A stretch of 64,000 nt of DNA from the NCBI GenBank assembly GCA_950022295.1, contig OX465597.1, positions 64,467,016 to 64,531,015 on the forward strand, read 5' to 3'. This document shows, in pieces, positions 11,791 through 22,747 of the stretch. The position numbers and the translations under genes were made by a program. This DNA is from Bromus sterilis (Eukaryota; Streptophyta; Magnoliopsida; Poales; Poaceae). How positions within the stretch are numbered: the stretch's first letter is position 1; each line of letters starts with the position of its first letter. The notes beneath the pieces are model-generated. The model ran no database searches. It saw only the letters and a list, made by a program, of their open reading frames with translations, and was not told where the DNA came from.

Positions 11791-11945
11791 CAAGTGATTA
11801 GTTTTCTTACGGTACCTGCATAATTTATTATCCTTTCCTCTGGAATTTGAGCGGCAACAGTTATTCTTGTTGTTGTCTCTGTTGCCGTAACTCTTCTGCT
11901 CAGATCTACCTCGGACCTGCCCAAGCCTACCGACGACGGGCCTCC
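11791..11945 (-). pseudogene. gag: Copia gag zinc-knuckle fragment, left copy
   Basis: The reverse complement resembles the gag segment at 32960-33120, which encodes a CCHC knuckle of the form CKYC-x4-H-x4-C preceded by an asparagine/arginine-rich stretch. This left copy is more decayed: the knuckle codons are partly changed and the frame is broken. It is followed on its left by LTR-like sequence in the other orientation, which does not belong to the same unit. Confidence 0.65.
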
Positions 11946-13302
11946 GCTCCGCTTCGTCAGAAGTTAGCCTTTAGCTTCATACTTGAATTTGGATCAACTT
12001 CAATAGAAAGTTTTTCTTTGACAATAGGATGTTGGGGAAGGAGAAAGGGCAGGCGGAGGCGCTGTCGTGGCAGTGCCACACCTTCGAGATGCCCCGCTTC
12101 AAGATGGGTGCCAAGGGTTTGTCGACTTAGAGCTCCTACCGACCAACATGGCCGTGGCGCTGAAGGGGAGGAGCTGTGGTGGGGCGTGCTCTCTCTTGCT
12201 TCCTACGCACCGCGGCATGTGAAATTTCTATCATGAGACCCTCCGCATCGATCTTCACTTTATTTTGAAGTAATTGCAATGCATAGCCGAAATTTTACAT
12301 ATTGGTTCTCATGTACTGTTGTTATGGCAATTTGGGGTTTCCATGCCAAGCATTTTCCATGGAAAAATTGTTTTTCCATTGTTGAAAAATGAAAAGACTA
12401 ATAATAGTTGTTAAATGAAAAGACTAATCATAGTTGTAAAATGAAGACACTAAACCCTAGTCGCAAAAGTGAAGTTTTAGATCGTGTTAGTTTATGTAAA
12501 ATGAAATTACAAATACATGTTCTCGATGTACACATGGCAAATTTAGAAGAAGTACATGGTAAATCCAAGGGCCAGGCCGGTGAAATTGTTGGCCCTATGC
12601 TAAACTCTAAATGGGGCCCTCCTCTCTAAAAAATAGAACTAAAAAATCCATACGAAAATTTATAGTAGGCATTACTTTTTTTAGGGATTATAGCAGACAT
12701 TACTTATTACTCTGAAATACTAGATGCCGTCTAGAGCACTCGTGCACATACAAAAATTAAAAAGAACAAAATAAATAAACATATATGTATCAAATAGAAA
12801 TGAAAATAGTTAGCGACCTACCAACATGCTATTTGCAGCATAGAGGCAGGAAATAAATCTTGGTGAGGAATGGAGTCAGAACAACAAGAAAAAAAAACAC
12901 TGTCGCCCCTATACAATCGCTAGCCTGCCCATCATACATATTGTAAAAAAAAGACAATATAAGAGAAATGATGCGACGGTGTGTGTATTCGATGTTGTCC
13001 TTCCATACCTGTATGAATATCTTTTTTAGTGGAAGAAGGGAGTTTGGATGGATCGAACGCATAGATCACATGGTGAAAATTTTGATAGCCTGCTCGCCAG
13101 TGTGATAAACGAGCTTGTTTACTGGCTAGCTTAATCTAAGCGCTGGAAATTAGTTGCCCCTAAAAATTGTGGGCCCTGTGCCAACTGCACAGGTGGCACA
13201 CCCATGCGCCCGAGCCTGGTAAATCCATGTAAAATTGATTAACTTCGCTCCACTCCGCTCCGTCAGAAGTTAGCTTTTAGCTTCATACTTGAATTTGGAT
13301 CA
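11946..13302 (-). repeat. Segment S, left copy, between two copia LTR-start pieces
   Basis: A roughly 55-base piece (11946-11999) reads on the minus strand as the start of the copia G LTR. The same piece recurs at about 13245-13302, where element E interrupts it. Between them lies segment S (about 12000-13244), which matches 33179-34385 over its whole length in the same orientation with small indels. S carries a conserved plus-strand frame of 33 codons (12029-12130) and a region rich in GGGCCC-like strings. It has no transposon protein. The arrangement gag piece, LTR start, S, LTR start suggests a tandem duplication or an S-containing composite element. Confidence 0.65.
12029..12130 (+). pseudogene. 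Short conserved exon-like frame in segment S, left copy
   Basis: A 33-codon open frame from ATG to TAG. The second copy at 33201-33302 has the same length and stop, with several substitutions but no frame change. Codons are GC-rich relative to the flanks, and the peptide contains a CHTFEMP motif and a C-terminal KMGAKGLST. This looks like a captured piece of a host gene, but I do not recognise the family and no upstream or downstream exon is visible. Confidence 0.35.
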
Positions 13303-13777
13303 TGACAAGGATTGACCTCGGCAAATCCCATGGTTGGGAACCCTGAGTTAGATCGTAGAAAAGATGTGCAGGTTGACGATATTCGTCGGCTAACAGGAGA
13401 AAGCACTTCCTGCTCAATTGTATTATAATGGAGGCGATTACAGTGGAGGTCCAGGCGAGATTGCTCGGGACCGGAGGTGTCGCTATGAGATTCGATGCCC
13501 TAGACGTCCCCTCTCCCAGCCTTTATATACTACGCTGGGTCGCAAGGAGGTCATCCAGGTTTACAGAAAGGAGTCCGTCCAGGTTTACAGAGAGGGTTTC
13601 CTAATCTATCTTCAGTCTTGGACGCCAAGTTGCGGTTTGCATGATCGTCGAGGACTCCTTATGGCGGTTGCCTCGAGTGGGCCATGTGTGGTCCGGTCGA
13701 GGCTTTCAGCGGGCCCTCTAGCCTTATACGCACCAGGTACCCTCATCTGTAAGAGTTGTGGGGTCACCCCCTCGTCA
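13303..13777 (-). repeat. 3' LTR of element E
   Basis: 475 bases; on the minus strand it begins TGACGAGGGGGTGACCCC and ends CCTTGTCA. It is about 24 bases longer than the right LTR, mainly because a TCCAGGTTTACAGA motif is duplicated near 13555-13590. A TATATAAAG box lies on the minus strand at 13521-13529. Confidence 0.88.
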
Positions 13778-13797
13778 GTAGCCCCCGAGTGCCTGGG
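13778..13797 (-). promoter_or_regulatory. Polypurine tract of element E
   Basis: Directly inside the 3' LTR. On the minus strand it reads GGCACTCGGGGGCTAC next to the LTR start, identical to the tract in front of D's 3' LTR at 24054-24069. It primes plus-strand DNA synthesis in reverse transcription. Confidence 0.75.
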
Positions 13798-14890
13798 GGA
13801 CTCAAGTCCATAATTGCTTTCAAGCGGGAAGCGCAGCTGCGTGTCGTCGGCTGTTAGCCATAAAAGATAGTTTATTTGAGGGATGATAAGCTAGAGAGGC
13901 CCAAGGTAGTCGACTGGTCGAGCCCTGGTGAATTGGTGCAAACACCTCAAAATCCCAAAATCAAGCCGCGTCCCTCGACACGAACTTGGGAAACAACCGG
14001 TGCCTAGCAAGTCCATGCCGCTGCAGGACTTATAGGATCAGTGTCGCCGGCCTCAGAAAATAGCCTTGACGCTTCCATCATTGGCTCTACTTCTCCATGC
14101 GCCGCGCATGGTAAAACATCGGGAGTGAAGTCGCAGCTATGGAAAGTCCCTGCCCGGCCGTCTGCGCAGCGGGGTCTTACCTACGCACTAAGCTTGCGCG
14201 GCATCTGGGGTGCAGTGCATCGCCGCCCAGGCATCACTTTTCTGAGGCGCGTAGCCTAATTTAGACAAGCATCCACTTGGAAAACAAATCAAGTGGATGA
14301 ATAGTGGTCACTCGCAGAGCACTGATGATCTCAGGCGAGGAATCGATAAGACCCGCACCCACGCGGATGGTCATCGAGTGGGATGATTACGTAGGCACCC
14401 ATGCGGCACTTCAAGTGCTCGGGCGGTTTGTTCTTTCGGATGTTTCGACCCAGTCATGCCTTCTTGTGTGAGTAATTACTCGAGCACTCTATCATCTTCT
14501 GGGTGAGGGAGCACCCGAACTCTATAGATGTATTAGTCTTTGATGGGGCGAGTGAGCACTCGAGTATGTTGCGGCCTGCTGGGTGAGGGAGCATCCGAAC
14601 TCTATAGACATGTTTGTTTTTGATAGAGGGGAGTGGCCCCTTGCGTCCTCAGGGCTTGATCCTTGCTATGCTTTTGCAAAGACGGGGCGCTCCCGATGGG
14701 AGTAAATTTTTTAAAAATGCATTCAAAAAGTTTGAAGGAGCAAGTTAGGGAATCTTTCCACTGTTCTGCTTTCTGTGATGTCTTGAATCAAACTTGTCTA
14801 GGCTATTGTAATGCCTAGTTTTGCAATGATGCTGCTGATGACGCGTTTGATGATGGGGACGTGCTTGTGAATTGTCACATCTTCTGTGTA
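13798..14890 (-). other. E internal 3' non-coding region with 80-bp repeat
   Basis: No protein is visible. The main feature is a partial tandem repeat: GGGTGAGGGAGCA followed by CCGAACTCTATAGA at 14501 and again at 14581, a spacing of 80 bases. Element D has a related 64-bp array in the corresponding place (23158-23330). Open frames at 14041-14259 show no motif. Confidence 0.6.
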
Positions 14891-15106
14891 GTCATAATGA
14901 TGCCCTGTGGTGCTGCGGCCGTTCGGGTTTCCAATGCGTGTATTGGAAACGCGCGAGGATTTGATGTCTTTAAATCTTTGCAAAATGCGAAGGGGCATCT
15001 TGCTTTGGAACCTGTACCTTCACGTGCTCCAGCTTTGGGTTAATGATGGCGCCGATTGGATTTCCGATGCGGCCACCTCGCTTGCCCCTGGTCTGGGCTA
15101 TAAATA
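14891..15106 (+). promoter_or_regulatory. Promoter region of the antisense gene in E
   Basis: Three blocks are shared with the corresponding region of D. Block 1 is GTCATAATGATG at 14891-14902. Block 2, at 14931-14964, has an ATGCG...ATTGGAAACGCGC core. The TATA box, TATAAATA, is at 15099-15106. Spacing between blocks nearly equals that in D (22962 to 22755 on the minus strand). D inserted 27 bases downstream of the TATA box, between promoter and start codon, separating this promoter from its frame at 24599. Confidence 0.6.
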
Positions 15107-15132
15107 TCTGTTTACTCTTGTTTGTTCGGCAC

Positions 15133-15579
15133 TGACGAGGGGGTGGCCCCACGACTCCTATGGATGGGCCTACCAGGCGTACCCGAAGACAGAAGGCCCA
15201 CAAAGATGCCGCCTGGGCTCAACCTTGGCCCACTAGTGGCACCGACGTAGGAGTCCGAGACTCGTAAGGAAGGTGCAGACCTGCCGTGCGGTACAAGATT
15301 AGGGTTAGGAAACTTTATATGTAATCCAAGACGGGTTCCCCGAGACCTAGCCTAGTATATAAGGGCTGGGAGGGGAGACGTCGAGATCAACCAATACACG
15401 ATCTATAACCCTAGCCTTGTGCGCACTAGCCTTGGCCTTCCCTGTAATCGCATCTCCAAGCAATAATATCGAGAAGGAACGTCTCCTCCTGTTAGCCGAC
15501 GAGCTATCGTCCAACCTGTGCCTCTCATGACTAACCCAGGGTCCCTGACCATGGGATTTTCCGGGGTTGATCCCCGTCA
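15133..15579 (+). repeat. 5' LTR of element D
   Basis: Begins TGACGAGGGGGTGGCCCC and ends CCCCGTCA. A TATATAAG box sits at 15356-15363, followed by a G-rich stretch and the likely transcription start. The same box is at 24293-24300 in the 3' LTR. Confidence 0.93.
15356..15363 (+). promoter_or_regulatory. TATA box of element D LTR
   Basis: TATATAAG about 225 bases into the 447-base LTR, preceded by CCTAG and followed by GGCTGGGAGGGG. The identical context in the 3' LTR and a matching TATATAAAG in both LTRs of E support it as the sense-strand promoter. Confidence 0.7.
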
Positions 15580-15580
15580 A

Positions 15581-15597
15581 TTGGCGCCGTCTATGGG
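15581..15597 (+). promoter_or_regulatory. Primer-binding site of element D
   Basis: TTGGCGCCGTCTATGGG begins two bases after the LTR end. The TGGCGCC start is typical of plant gypsy primer-binding sites. The gag frame reads through it. Confidence 0.75.
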
Positions 15598-16680
15598 AAC
15601 TACACAGGTTGGAATTACGATCTCGGCGGTTCCGTCTTCAGCAAGCCGCAACTCAAGAGCAAGAACCAGATCCAATCCACCCGAAGAATTCAAGATCACG
15701 GCAAAAATCTCTGCCGCCCCATCGAGATCGCTCGGCCTGCAGCTGTGCCAAGACCAATACTATGGACGCAACCGAGTCCACCGCCAACGAAGGAAAAATC
15801 GACGACCCGAAAGGAAGGCGCGAGGGTTCTACGCAGAGATCCAGATCGACGAACTACAGCACGAAGCAGAGGACATGTCGACCACTCGACGTACCACCGC
15901 CACCCAGACACCTGCCGCGCAACAAGACACCAACTCCGAGCTCGAGATCAGCGATCGTCAAGATCATCGCCAGCGAAGAAGAAATCGATGACCTAGAAGA
16001 CATGCGCGAGGATTCTACGAAGATACCCCACTCGACGAGTCGCACTATACAGCTACACGCTCGCCGACCACTCGACGACCCGCCGCTGTGCGGACAGCTG
16101 TCGTCCGCCAGGACAGCGACTCTGAGACTCAGACCGGCGAATACTACGACCCAGATCGAGGACCAGACGAATTCACCAACCTTATAAGGAACCAGAATTT
16201 GAGCGAGGGAATCGAAATCGACCAGCGAGTCCCCGAGCACCCGGCGGATCACGCGCAGATCTCCCGAATCTCAAGGAGGAGATGGCACGCCGGATCCAGC
16301 AAACTCACGGTTAGGCAGCAGCTAGAAGGACCCTGCACAATCCACTGCTTCGAAGACGACTAGGGATACATCATATCGGGACACACCCTGGGAGACTGCC
16401 TCCTGTTCAACGAACTCGCCGACAGCCTCAAGGAGGAAAAACAACGAGAAGCCAAGCGCACCCGACGAACCGAGCAGCCGCCGACTCCAAGTCTCGAAAG
16501 ACGCTACCACCCACCTCAAGGACATGTGTACACGATCCAAGAAGGCAGGGTACCGCAAGCTCAACAGGACGCCTACACCCTGCAAGCCAGAGCAGCCGAG
16601 AACCTAAACATAGTCGAAGTCTACCAGCTACACGACGCAGAAACTAGTATCACGTTCTCCCAGAGCGATCACCACCTGCA
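15593..16680 (+). pseudogene. gag: gag of element D, capsid core missing
   Basis: One frame can be followed from the primer-binding site (ATG at 15593) to about 16680, with in-frame stops TGA at 15989-15991 and TAG at 16361-16363 and a one-base frame change near 16680. Recognisable pieces are an N-terminal QVGITIS...PSSAS segment, a GEYYDPDRGPDEF motif, a CTIHCFEDD segment that resembles a degenerate zinc knuckle, and a C-terminal HVYTIQEGR segment. E shows the same pieces in the same order. The expected capsid-type domain between GEYYDPD and CTIHC is absent in both. A basic ARGFY...DE segment occurs twice, indicating an internal duplication of about 190 bases. The start is uncertain because the frame is open into the LTR. 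Confidence 0.7.
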
Positions 16681-19600
16681 GTCCCAAGTCCGGGGCACGC
16701 CCCCCTAGTACTCGATGCTCAAATTTGAGGGTACGACATGGACAGAATCTTCATGCACGGAGGCAGCAGCATGAACATAATCTTCATCAGCACCCTACAC
16801 AAGATGTTGATCCCACGATCAGTATGGAAAAATTCAAGCACCGTGTTATATGGAGTAGTCCCAGGAGAAGCGGCTACTTCCCTTGGAATAATCGAGATCG
16901 AAGTTGTCTTTGGCAGCAGACGCAATTTCGCAAGACACACCCTCGAGTTCGAAGTACTCGACTGGCAGTCGCAATACCACGCCATACTGGGGCGTCCAGC
17001 ATTAGCGCAATTCATGGAGATTCCTCACTACGCCTACCTCAAACTCAAGATGGCAGGATCCGCGGGCGTCATTACAGTCAACGGGAGCTTCACCAAATCA
17101 GACCAATGTGATCGAGATTTCCACAAAGTTTCCGACACCTTTGGAGCTGAGCAAGAACTCACAGAAATAGCCATGGCGACAGACAAAAGTATCTTTCCGC
17201 TAGCAAGTCGAAGCGAGTCAAAAGAGTATGGGCGGGACTTCAGCATCGACAGCGACATGGTCACCCACCAAGTGCACCCGACGGACCCAGAAAAAACAGT
17301 CCGCGTGTACGCCCACCTCCCGGAAGAGCAATCGACTACCCTCATGGGTTTCCTCCGTGAAGAATGGGAAATCTTTGCCTGGTGCCCAGCCGACATGCCA
17401 GGAATACCGCGCGAGTTCGCGGAACACGCGCTGCGCATCAAGCCAAACACCAAGCCAGTGAAGCAGGAACTGCGAAGATTCTCAGAACCCAAGCGCAGAG
17501 CAATCGGGGAGGAGGTCAACCGAGTACTCGACGCCCAATTCATCCGAGAGACGAAGAAAGCCACCTGGATCGCCAACCCAGTACTGGTCCCCAAGAAAGA
17601 CACAGACGTGCTGCGGATGTGCGTCGACTACGGGCCAGTCAACAAACACTGCCCAAAAGATCATTTCCCCCTGCCAAGAATCGATCAGATAATCGACTCG
17701 ATGGCCGAATGCGACCTGTTATCGTTCCTCGACGCCTACTCAGGATACAATCAGATCAGGATGAAGGAAGAAGATGAAGAACACACATCATTCATCACTC
17801 CCTACGGCGTATTTTGCTATAGGAAAATGCCCTTTGGACTCAAAAACGCCGGCGCCACATACCAGCGGATGATGCAAGCCTGCCTGAAGAAGCAAATCGG
17901 TAGGAACGTACAAGTCTATGTGGACGACATCGTCATTAAAATTAACTTACAGCGCAAACACGCTACTCGACGACCTGCGCGAGACCTTCGCAGCACTCAA
18001 CAAGTACAGAATCAAACTCAACCCGAAGAAGTGCGCATTCGGCGTCCCGGCCGGGAAGTTTCTCGGGTACATGATCTCCGCCCAAGGAATCGAAGCGAAC
18101 CCCGATAAAGTTCAAGCAATCGCCAGGATGCAGGAGCCAACCGACATCAAAGGCGTGCAGCAGCTCACCGGAAGACTCGCAGCCCTGAGTCGCTTCATCA
18201 GTAGATTGGGAGAGCGCACACTGCCATTCTACCAGCTGCTCAGAATAGGGGAGAAATTCGACTGGACCGAAGAAGCCCGCAAAGCATTTGCGGACCTGAA
18301 GAAGACACTCTCGACACCACCAATCTTGGCGGTGCCCAAAGAACGAGAATAGATGTACCTCTATGTGGCAGCACGCAACAGCGTGGTAAGCACAACACTC
18401 GTCGTCGAGCGCACAGAAGAAGGCAAGGTCCAGAGTATACAAAGACCGATCTACTACCTCAACATGCTCTTGAAAAAATCCCAGCAGCGGTACCCGCACT
18501 ACCAGAAGCTACTACTGGCCATCATCATGACCTCAAGAAAGGTGTCTCACTACTTCGACGAACATCCTATCACAATCGTGACTAGCGCACCACTCGCGGA
18601 CATCCTCAACAACCCCGGAGCGACTGGGCGAGTCGCCGATTGGAACATCGAGCTCAGCCCGCGAGACCTGCAGTTCAAGCACCCAACAGCAATCAAGGCC
18701 CAAGTACTCCCAGATTTTCTGGTCGAGTGGACGGAGGTTCAAACACCAGGGCCACCAGACTTGTCCAACTCATGGACAATGTTCTTCGATGGCTCTAAAA
18801 GACAGCAAGGATCCGGAGCAGGAGTCGTTCTGGTCTCCCCCTAAGGAACGAAGCTCAAATACGTCCTCCAGATCGACTTCAGCCACGCTTCAAACAACGA
18901 AGCCGAATAAGAGGCACTACTCCATGGCATGCGCATGGCCAAAACATGCGGTGCCACTCGCCTCGTAATCTACGAAGACTCCAACCTCATCGTCCAGCAG
19001 GCGATGAAAGACTGCAATGCAGTAGACGACAACATGTCGGCCTATCAGAAACTCTACAACACGCTCGAAGGAAGTTTCGACGGTTGCGATCTCAATTATA
19101 TTCCCAGAACAAACAACACAGAAGCCGACGAACTCGCAAACATCGGCTCGACTCGAGGACCAGTACCACCCGGCGTCTTCCTCGAAAGAATCAGCCAGAT
19201 ATCCATCAAAGTAAAGACAAAAGCACCCGAGGCAGCTGTATATGACGACACCACTGAGTCAACACATGTGGCATCAACGAGTCCATCCGAAGGCAACAAC
19301 AGCCAAGCGATCAAATCTACAGATCCAACAGCACTCCAAGGACCGGCGTGGACGAAACCGTTCCTCCGATTCCTAATCGAAGGCATGCTACCGCAAGACG
19401 TCACAGAAGCTCGGCGCATCAGTCATCTATCCAAGGCATTCACAGTGATCAACAGACAGTTATACAAGCGCAGTATCACCCAGATACTCCAAAATTGCAT
19501 CGACGAGGAAGACGACAAAGCCCTACTGCGCGAAATCCATGAGGGTACCTGCGGGCACCACGCGAGCAGTCGAGTGCTCGTGTCCAAAGCATTCCGAGCA

Positions 19601-20583
19601 GGGTTTAATGGCCCACCGCCATGAAAAACGCAGAAGACATAGTGCGGCGTTGCATCGCCTGTCAAAAATTCGCCAGCAGACCGCACGCTCCAGCCTCAGA
19701 ACTCAAGACCATAATATTATCATGGCCATTCGCCACCTGGGGACTCAACATGGTGGGACCGCTCAAGAAATCTTCAAAGGGAGGAAGAACACACCTGCTA
19801 GTAGCAGTCGACAAGTTCACCAAGTGGATAGAAGCAGTGCCCATCACCAGCTCCACAGCCCTCACGGCAGTGAATTTTATCAAATCAATCATCTTCAGGT
19901 TCGGGGTACCACACAACATCATCACGGACAACGGTACGAACTTCACAGCGGCAGAATTCTAGAACTTCTGCGAAGAACTGGGCATCAAAATCAACTACGA
20001 ATCAGTCGCGCACCCGCAATCCAACGGCCAGGTGGAAAAAGCAAATGGCCAAGTATGCGGAGGAATCAAAAAATGGCTCCTTGCACCACTCGAGCAGGCC
20101 GCAGGCAATTGGGTAGAATAACTCCCTGCAGTATTATGGAGCCTGTGCACTACCCAAAATACTGTGACCCAGTACACACCCTTCTTCATGGTGTACGGGG
20201 TGGAGGCAGTACTACCACATGACCTCAAATTCGGGGCACCCCGGATCTCGGGGTATGAAGAAGAGGAAGCGGAAGAAGCACTTCAAGATGACAAGGACAC
20301 AGCGGACGAAGCAAGAGACACAGCCCTAGCAAGGTCAGAGGGGTACCAGGACAAGCTGCGCACTTACCAAAGCAGTCGCCTGCGCACCAGAACCTTCAAC
20401 AAAGGAGACCTCGTCCTGCGACTGATACAAGAGAAAGTCCACAAGCTTTCCCCCCAATGGGAAGGACCGTTCATAGTCTCAGAAGTCATAGGAGGAGGCG
20501 CCTACAGGATGAAGAACCCAAAGACGGAGGAGGACGTGGGAAACCCATGGAACGTAGCGAACCTACGCCTGCTCTACCCATAG
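16681..20583 (+). pseudogene. pol: pol of element D: protease, RT, RNase H, integrase
   Basis: Domain order is protease (16738-17100), RT (about 17430-18200), RNase H (18760-19130) and integrase (19500-20583). RT keeps LDAYSGYNQI, PFGLKNAGATYQR and YVDD. RNase H keeps FDGS. Integrase keeps an HHCC-like zinc region, ITDNGTNF and the later glutamate in GQVEKANG. Breaks: TGA 16726-16728, frame change near 17941, TAG 18350-18352, TAA 18842-18844, TAA 18908-18910, frame change near 19610, TAG 19960-19962, TAA 20119-20121. The protease motif is HGGSS where DGGSS is expected (codon 16756-16758), and the first integrase aspartate is Asn (codon 19747-19749). It encodes no working enzyme. The Tat-type assignment is firm. 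Confidence 0.92.
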
Positions 20584-20663
20584 TCTCCACCATTTATGCT
20601 CGACTGGCAACTCATGTAACCGTTTGATGCAATAAAATGGTGTTGCCCAAATGCTACCAACTC

Positions 20664-21145
20664 AAAGCACTCGGGGGCTCGAGTACAAACTCCCCCCGAG
20701 AGACGCTATCGTCGCTCATGCGATCTTTACCTAAAGCACTCGGGGGCTCGAGTACAAAATCCCCCCGAGAGACGCTATCGTCGCTCATGCGATCTTTACC
20801 TAAAGCACTTGGGGGCTCGAGTACAAACTCCCCCCGAGAGACGCTATCGTCGCTCACGCGATCTTTACCTAAAGCACTCGGGGGCTCGAGCACAAACTCC
20901 CCCCGAGAGACGCTATCGTCGCTCACGCGATCTTTACCTAAAGCACTCGGGGGCTCGAGCACAAACTCCCTCCGAGAGACGCTATCGCTCACGCGATCTT
21001 TACCTAAAGCACTCGGGGGGCTCAAGTACAAACTCCCCCCGAGAGACGCTATCGTCGCCCACATGATCTTTACCTAAAGCACTCAGGGACTCGAGCACAC
21101 CTCCCCCCGAGAAACGCTATCATCTCCCGTGCAGTCTGTAACTTA
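20664..21145 (+). repeat. 69-bp tandem array in element D
   Basis: Units start at 20664, 20733, 20802, 20871, 20940, 21006 and 21076, so lengths are 69, 69, 69, 69, 66 and 70 bases plus a degenerate last unit. Each unit has AAAGCACTCGGGGGCTCGAG and, about ten bases later, CCCCCCGAG, forming an inverted pair CTCGGGGG/CCCCCGAG around a CTCGAG palindrome. The CACTCGGGGGCT core matches the element's polypurine tract at 24054-24069. Arrays between pol and the 3' LTR are typical of Tat elements. The open frames spanning the array are by-products of the repeat. Confidence 0.95.
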
Positions 21146-22046
21146 AAAATACGCAAGGGTCCAAACAAAAACCGCACCAGAAGGCGTCCACTTACGGAAC
21201 CGACAATTTCCCGGAGAAATAAAAGGGAAGCCACGTCAATACACGACCGGCACAGCAACCTGGCGGAGCACCAAGCACTTTGGAAAGAGATATAAACGGA
21301 GGCATCAAGACAAAGAAAATCCTTTAGCCTTCACCTAAAGACTCGGGGGCTACTCCCATCGGGAGCGCGGTCGCGCACCTGATATTACCGGCAGCAAACA
21401 CAAAAACGGCAAAGGAGACAAATCTCAGCCTACGTTCGACTCTACAACTCGAACGTAGCCTCGGGGGCTACTCCCATCGGGAGCGCTGTCGCGCACCCGA
21501 TAGAATCCACAGTACAAGGGCTTGATGAACTCGAAGACAGCTCTCGTCGAAAGACATAAAGATAGATCGCATTGCAAAGGACTCGAAAACAGATTCCATT
21601 ACAAGGACTCAAACACAGTTCGAATTACAAGGACTCGAAGATCATTCTCAGTACAAAAGACTCGAGTACATTGGATAGAAGGCATCTATGGTTACTCGAA
21701 GGCAATCCTCATTACATGGAGAACTAACCTAGTTACAAAAGACCCAAGAAGCCGACAAGCCTACATCATCAATCACCCAAGGAATTACGACTTTTACATG
21801 TGTGACCATGCTGGGATGATTGGCACTAATAAGACGAGCACCATCACAGACAAAGGAGGAGTCGAAGTAGCCAGCTTATGATGTCAATGACATGACAAAA
21901 GGTGAAGCTCGACTTATTTGCGGAACACCAAAGCCGATGCTCCACCAGCTTCTTCTCCAGCTCCACCAGCTTCTTCTCCAGCTGCACAGCTTCCCCTCCA
22001 AGCTTCACCCGAGCTGCCGGCGAAGATAACACCGCTGCCTCCAGTT
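21146..22046 (+). other. D spacer between array and antisense gene
   Basis: No coding signal. Two further copies of a CTCGGGGGCTACTCCCATCGGGAGCG string occur at about 21344-21370 and 21463-21488, each with an inverted CTCCCATCGGGAG palindrome. A run of GGACTCGAA-like short repeats lies at 21580-21670. The stretch 21840-22046 is the 3' flank of the antisense gene. Related strings appear in E at about 25575-25720 in the opposite orientation. Confidence 0.65.
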
Positions 22047-22673
22047 CTACAAGGTCGCCTGGCGTGCCCGCTTGATCGGTGGCTTGACGTCGAGGTCCTC
22101 TCCAGAGCTGGAGGGCACAGCACCACCACCCGAGGAGTCGCCAGAAGATGAAGTCGTTGAAGACATGGGCGTACAACTCCCAGACCTGCCGGAATTGTCG
22201 CTGCTTGTCTCCTGCCAGCACGGATCCATGCGATTGCCGCTCGGGTCAAAAGCGCGGATGGTGAGAGTATGTTTGCCATTAAAACGGCAACAGAGGGTAT
22301 CACCATCATGCAAGTTCAAACGCCGATCAAATGAATTCCAGCCAAAGCCAAGAAAAATCAAGCGGAAACTATCGATCTCCAACTCAACATAAGAAGGAGA
22401 TCGAGTGCACCCCTGAAGACGAAGCAGCAAGCCATCAAGACTACGCTCAGAAACAAGGGTAGAAAATGCAGGAGGAAGAAGAATGCGAGCAGCGTTCCGA
22501 CCACGGACGCGTAGGAGGAAATCATAGCGCCAAAAACCCTCCTCCGAGGAAGAGGAGGAAGGCGTCGACGACGCACCACGACGGTCGCCGCGAGAGGAGC
22601 GCGAAGTACGACTACCGCGGCCACGTTGAACACGGCCACGACCAGTCATATCTGCACCTCGCTTGGGCCCCAT
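22047..22673 (-). CDS. Antisense B3-like protein of element D, intact
   Basis: 208 codons, ATG at 22673, fully open, antisense to the element. N-terminus (residues 1-35) is rich in Arg/Gly (GRGRVQRGRGSR), a nucleic-acid-binding type composition. Residues about 45-150 look like a B3-like DNA-binding fold: WRYDFLL, an ILLPPAF strand, FLGFGW..F, DGDTLCCRF and IRAFDPSGNR. The tail is Ser-rich with a basic KPPIKRAR end that could be a nuclear signal. E encodes the same protein (24599-25189), alignable over its full length. A TATA box lies 75 bases upstream. That the frame is open while D's gag-pol has at least eight breaks is notable. Likely role, by inference: a nuclear DNA-binding accessory factor of the element. 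The B3 call rests on pattern only; antisense extra frames in Tat elements are known as a class. Confidence 0.75.
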   Translation of the reverse strand: MGPKRGADMTGRGRVQRGRGSRTSRSSRGDRRGASSTPSSSSSEEGFWRYDFLLRVRGRNAARILLPPAFSTLVSERSLDGLLLRLQGCTRSPSYVELEIDSFRLIFLGFGWNSFDRRLNLHDGDTLCCRFNGKHTLTIRAFDPSGNRMDPCWQETSSDNSGRSGSCTPMSSTTSSSGDSSGGGAVPSSSGEDLDVKPPIKRARQATL

Positions 22674-22747
22674 GAGAAGAGGAAGATGAAGAAGAGGAGC
22701 AAGATGGGCAGAGGACGAACACTGATGCTAGATGAAGAAGAGTGGTC

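Noticed and set aside
15854..16252. Minus-strand open frame opposite D gag
   Set aside because: Shadow of a GC-rich, Arg-rich gag segment; no counterpart in E.
17034..17603. 189-codon minus-strand frame opposite D pol
   Set aside because: Mirrors conserved protease-RT coding on the plus strand; no independent motif.
20637..21077. Long repetitive open frames across the 69-bp array on both strands
   Set aside because: Unit length divisible by three keeps frames open; the peptides are simple translations of the repeat and contain no domain.
20664..21145. Possible CRISPR-like array
   Set aside because: Whole 69-bp units repeat without unique spacers, inside a plant retrotransposon.
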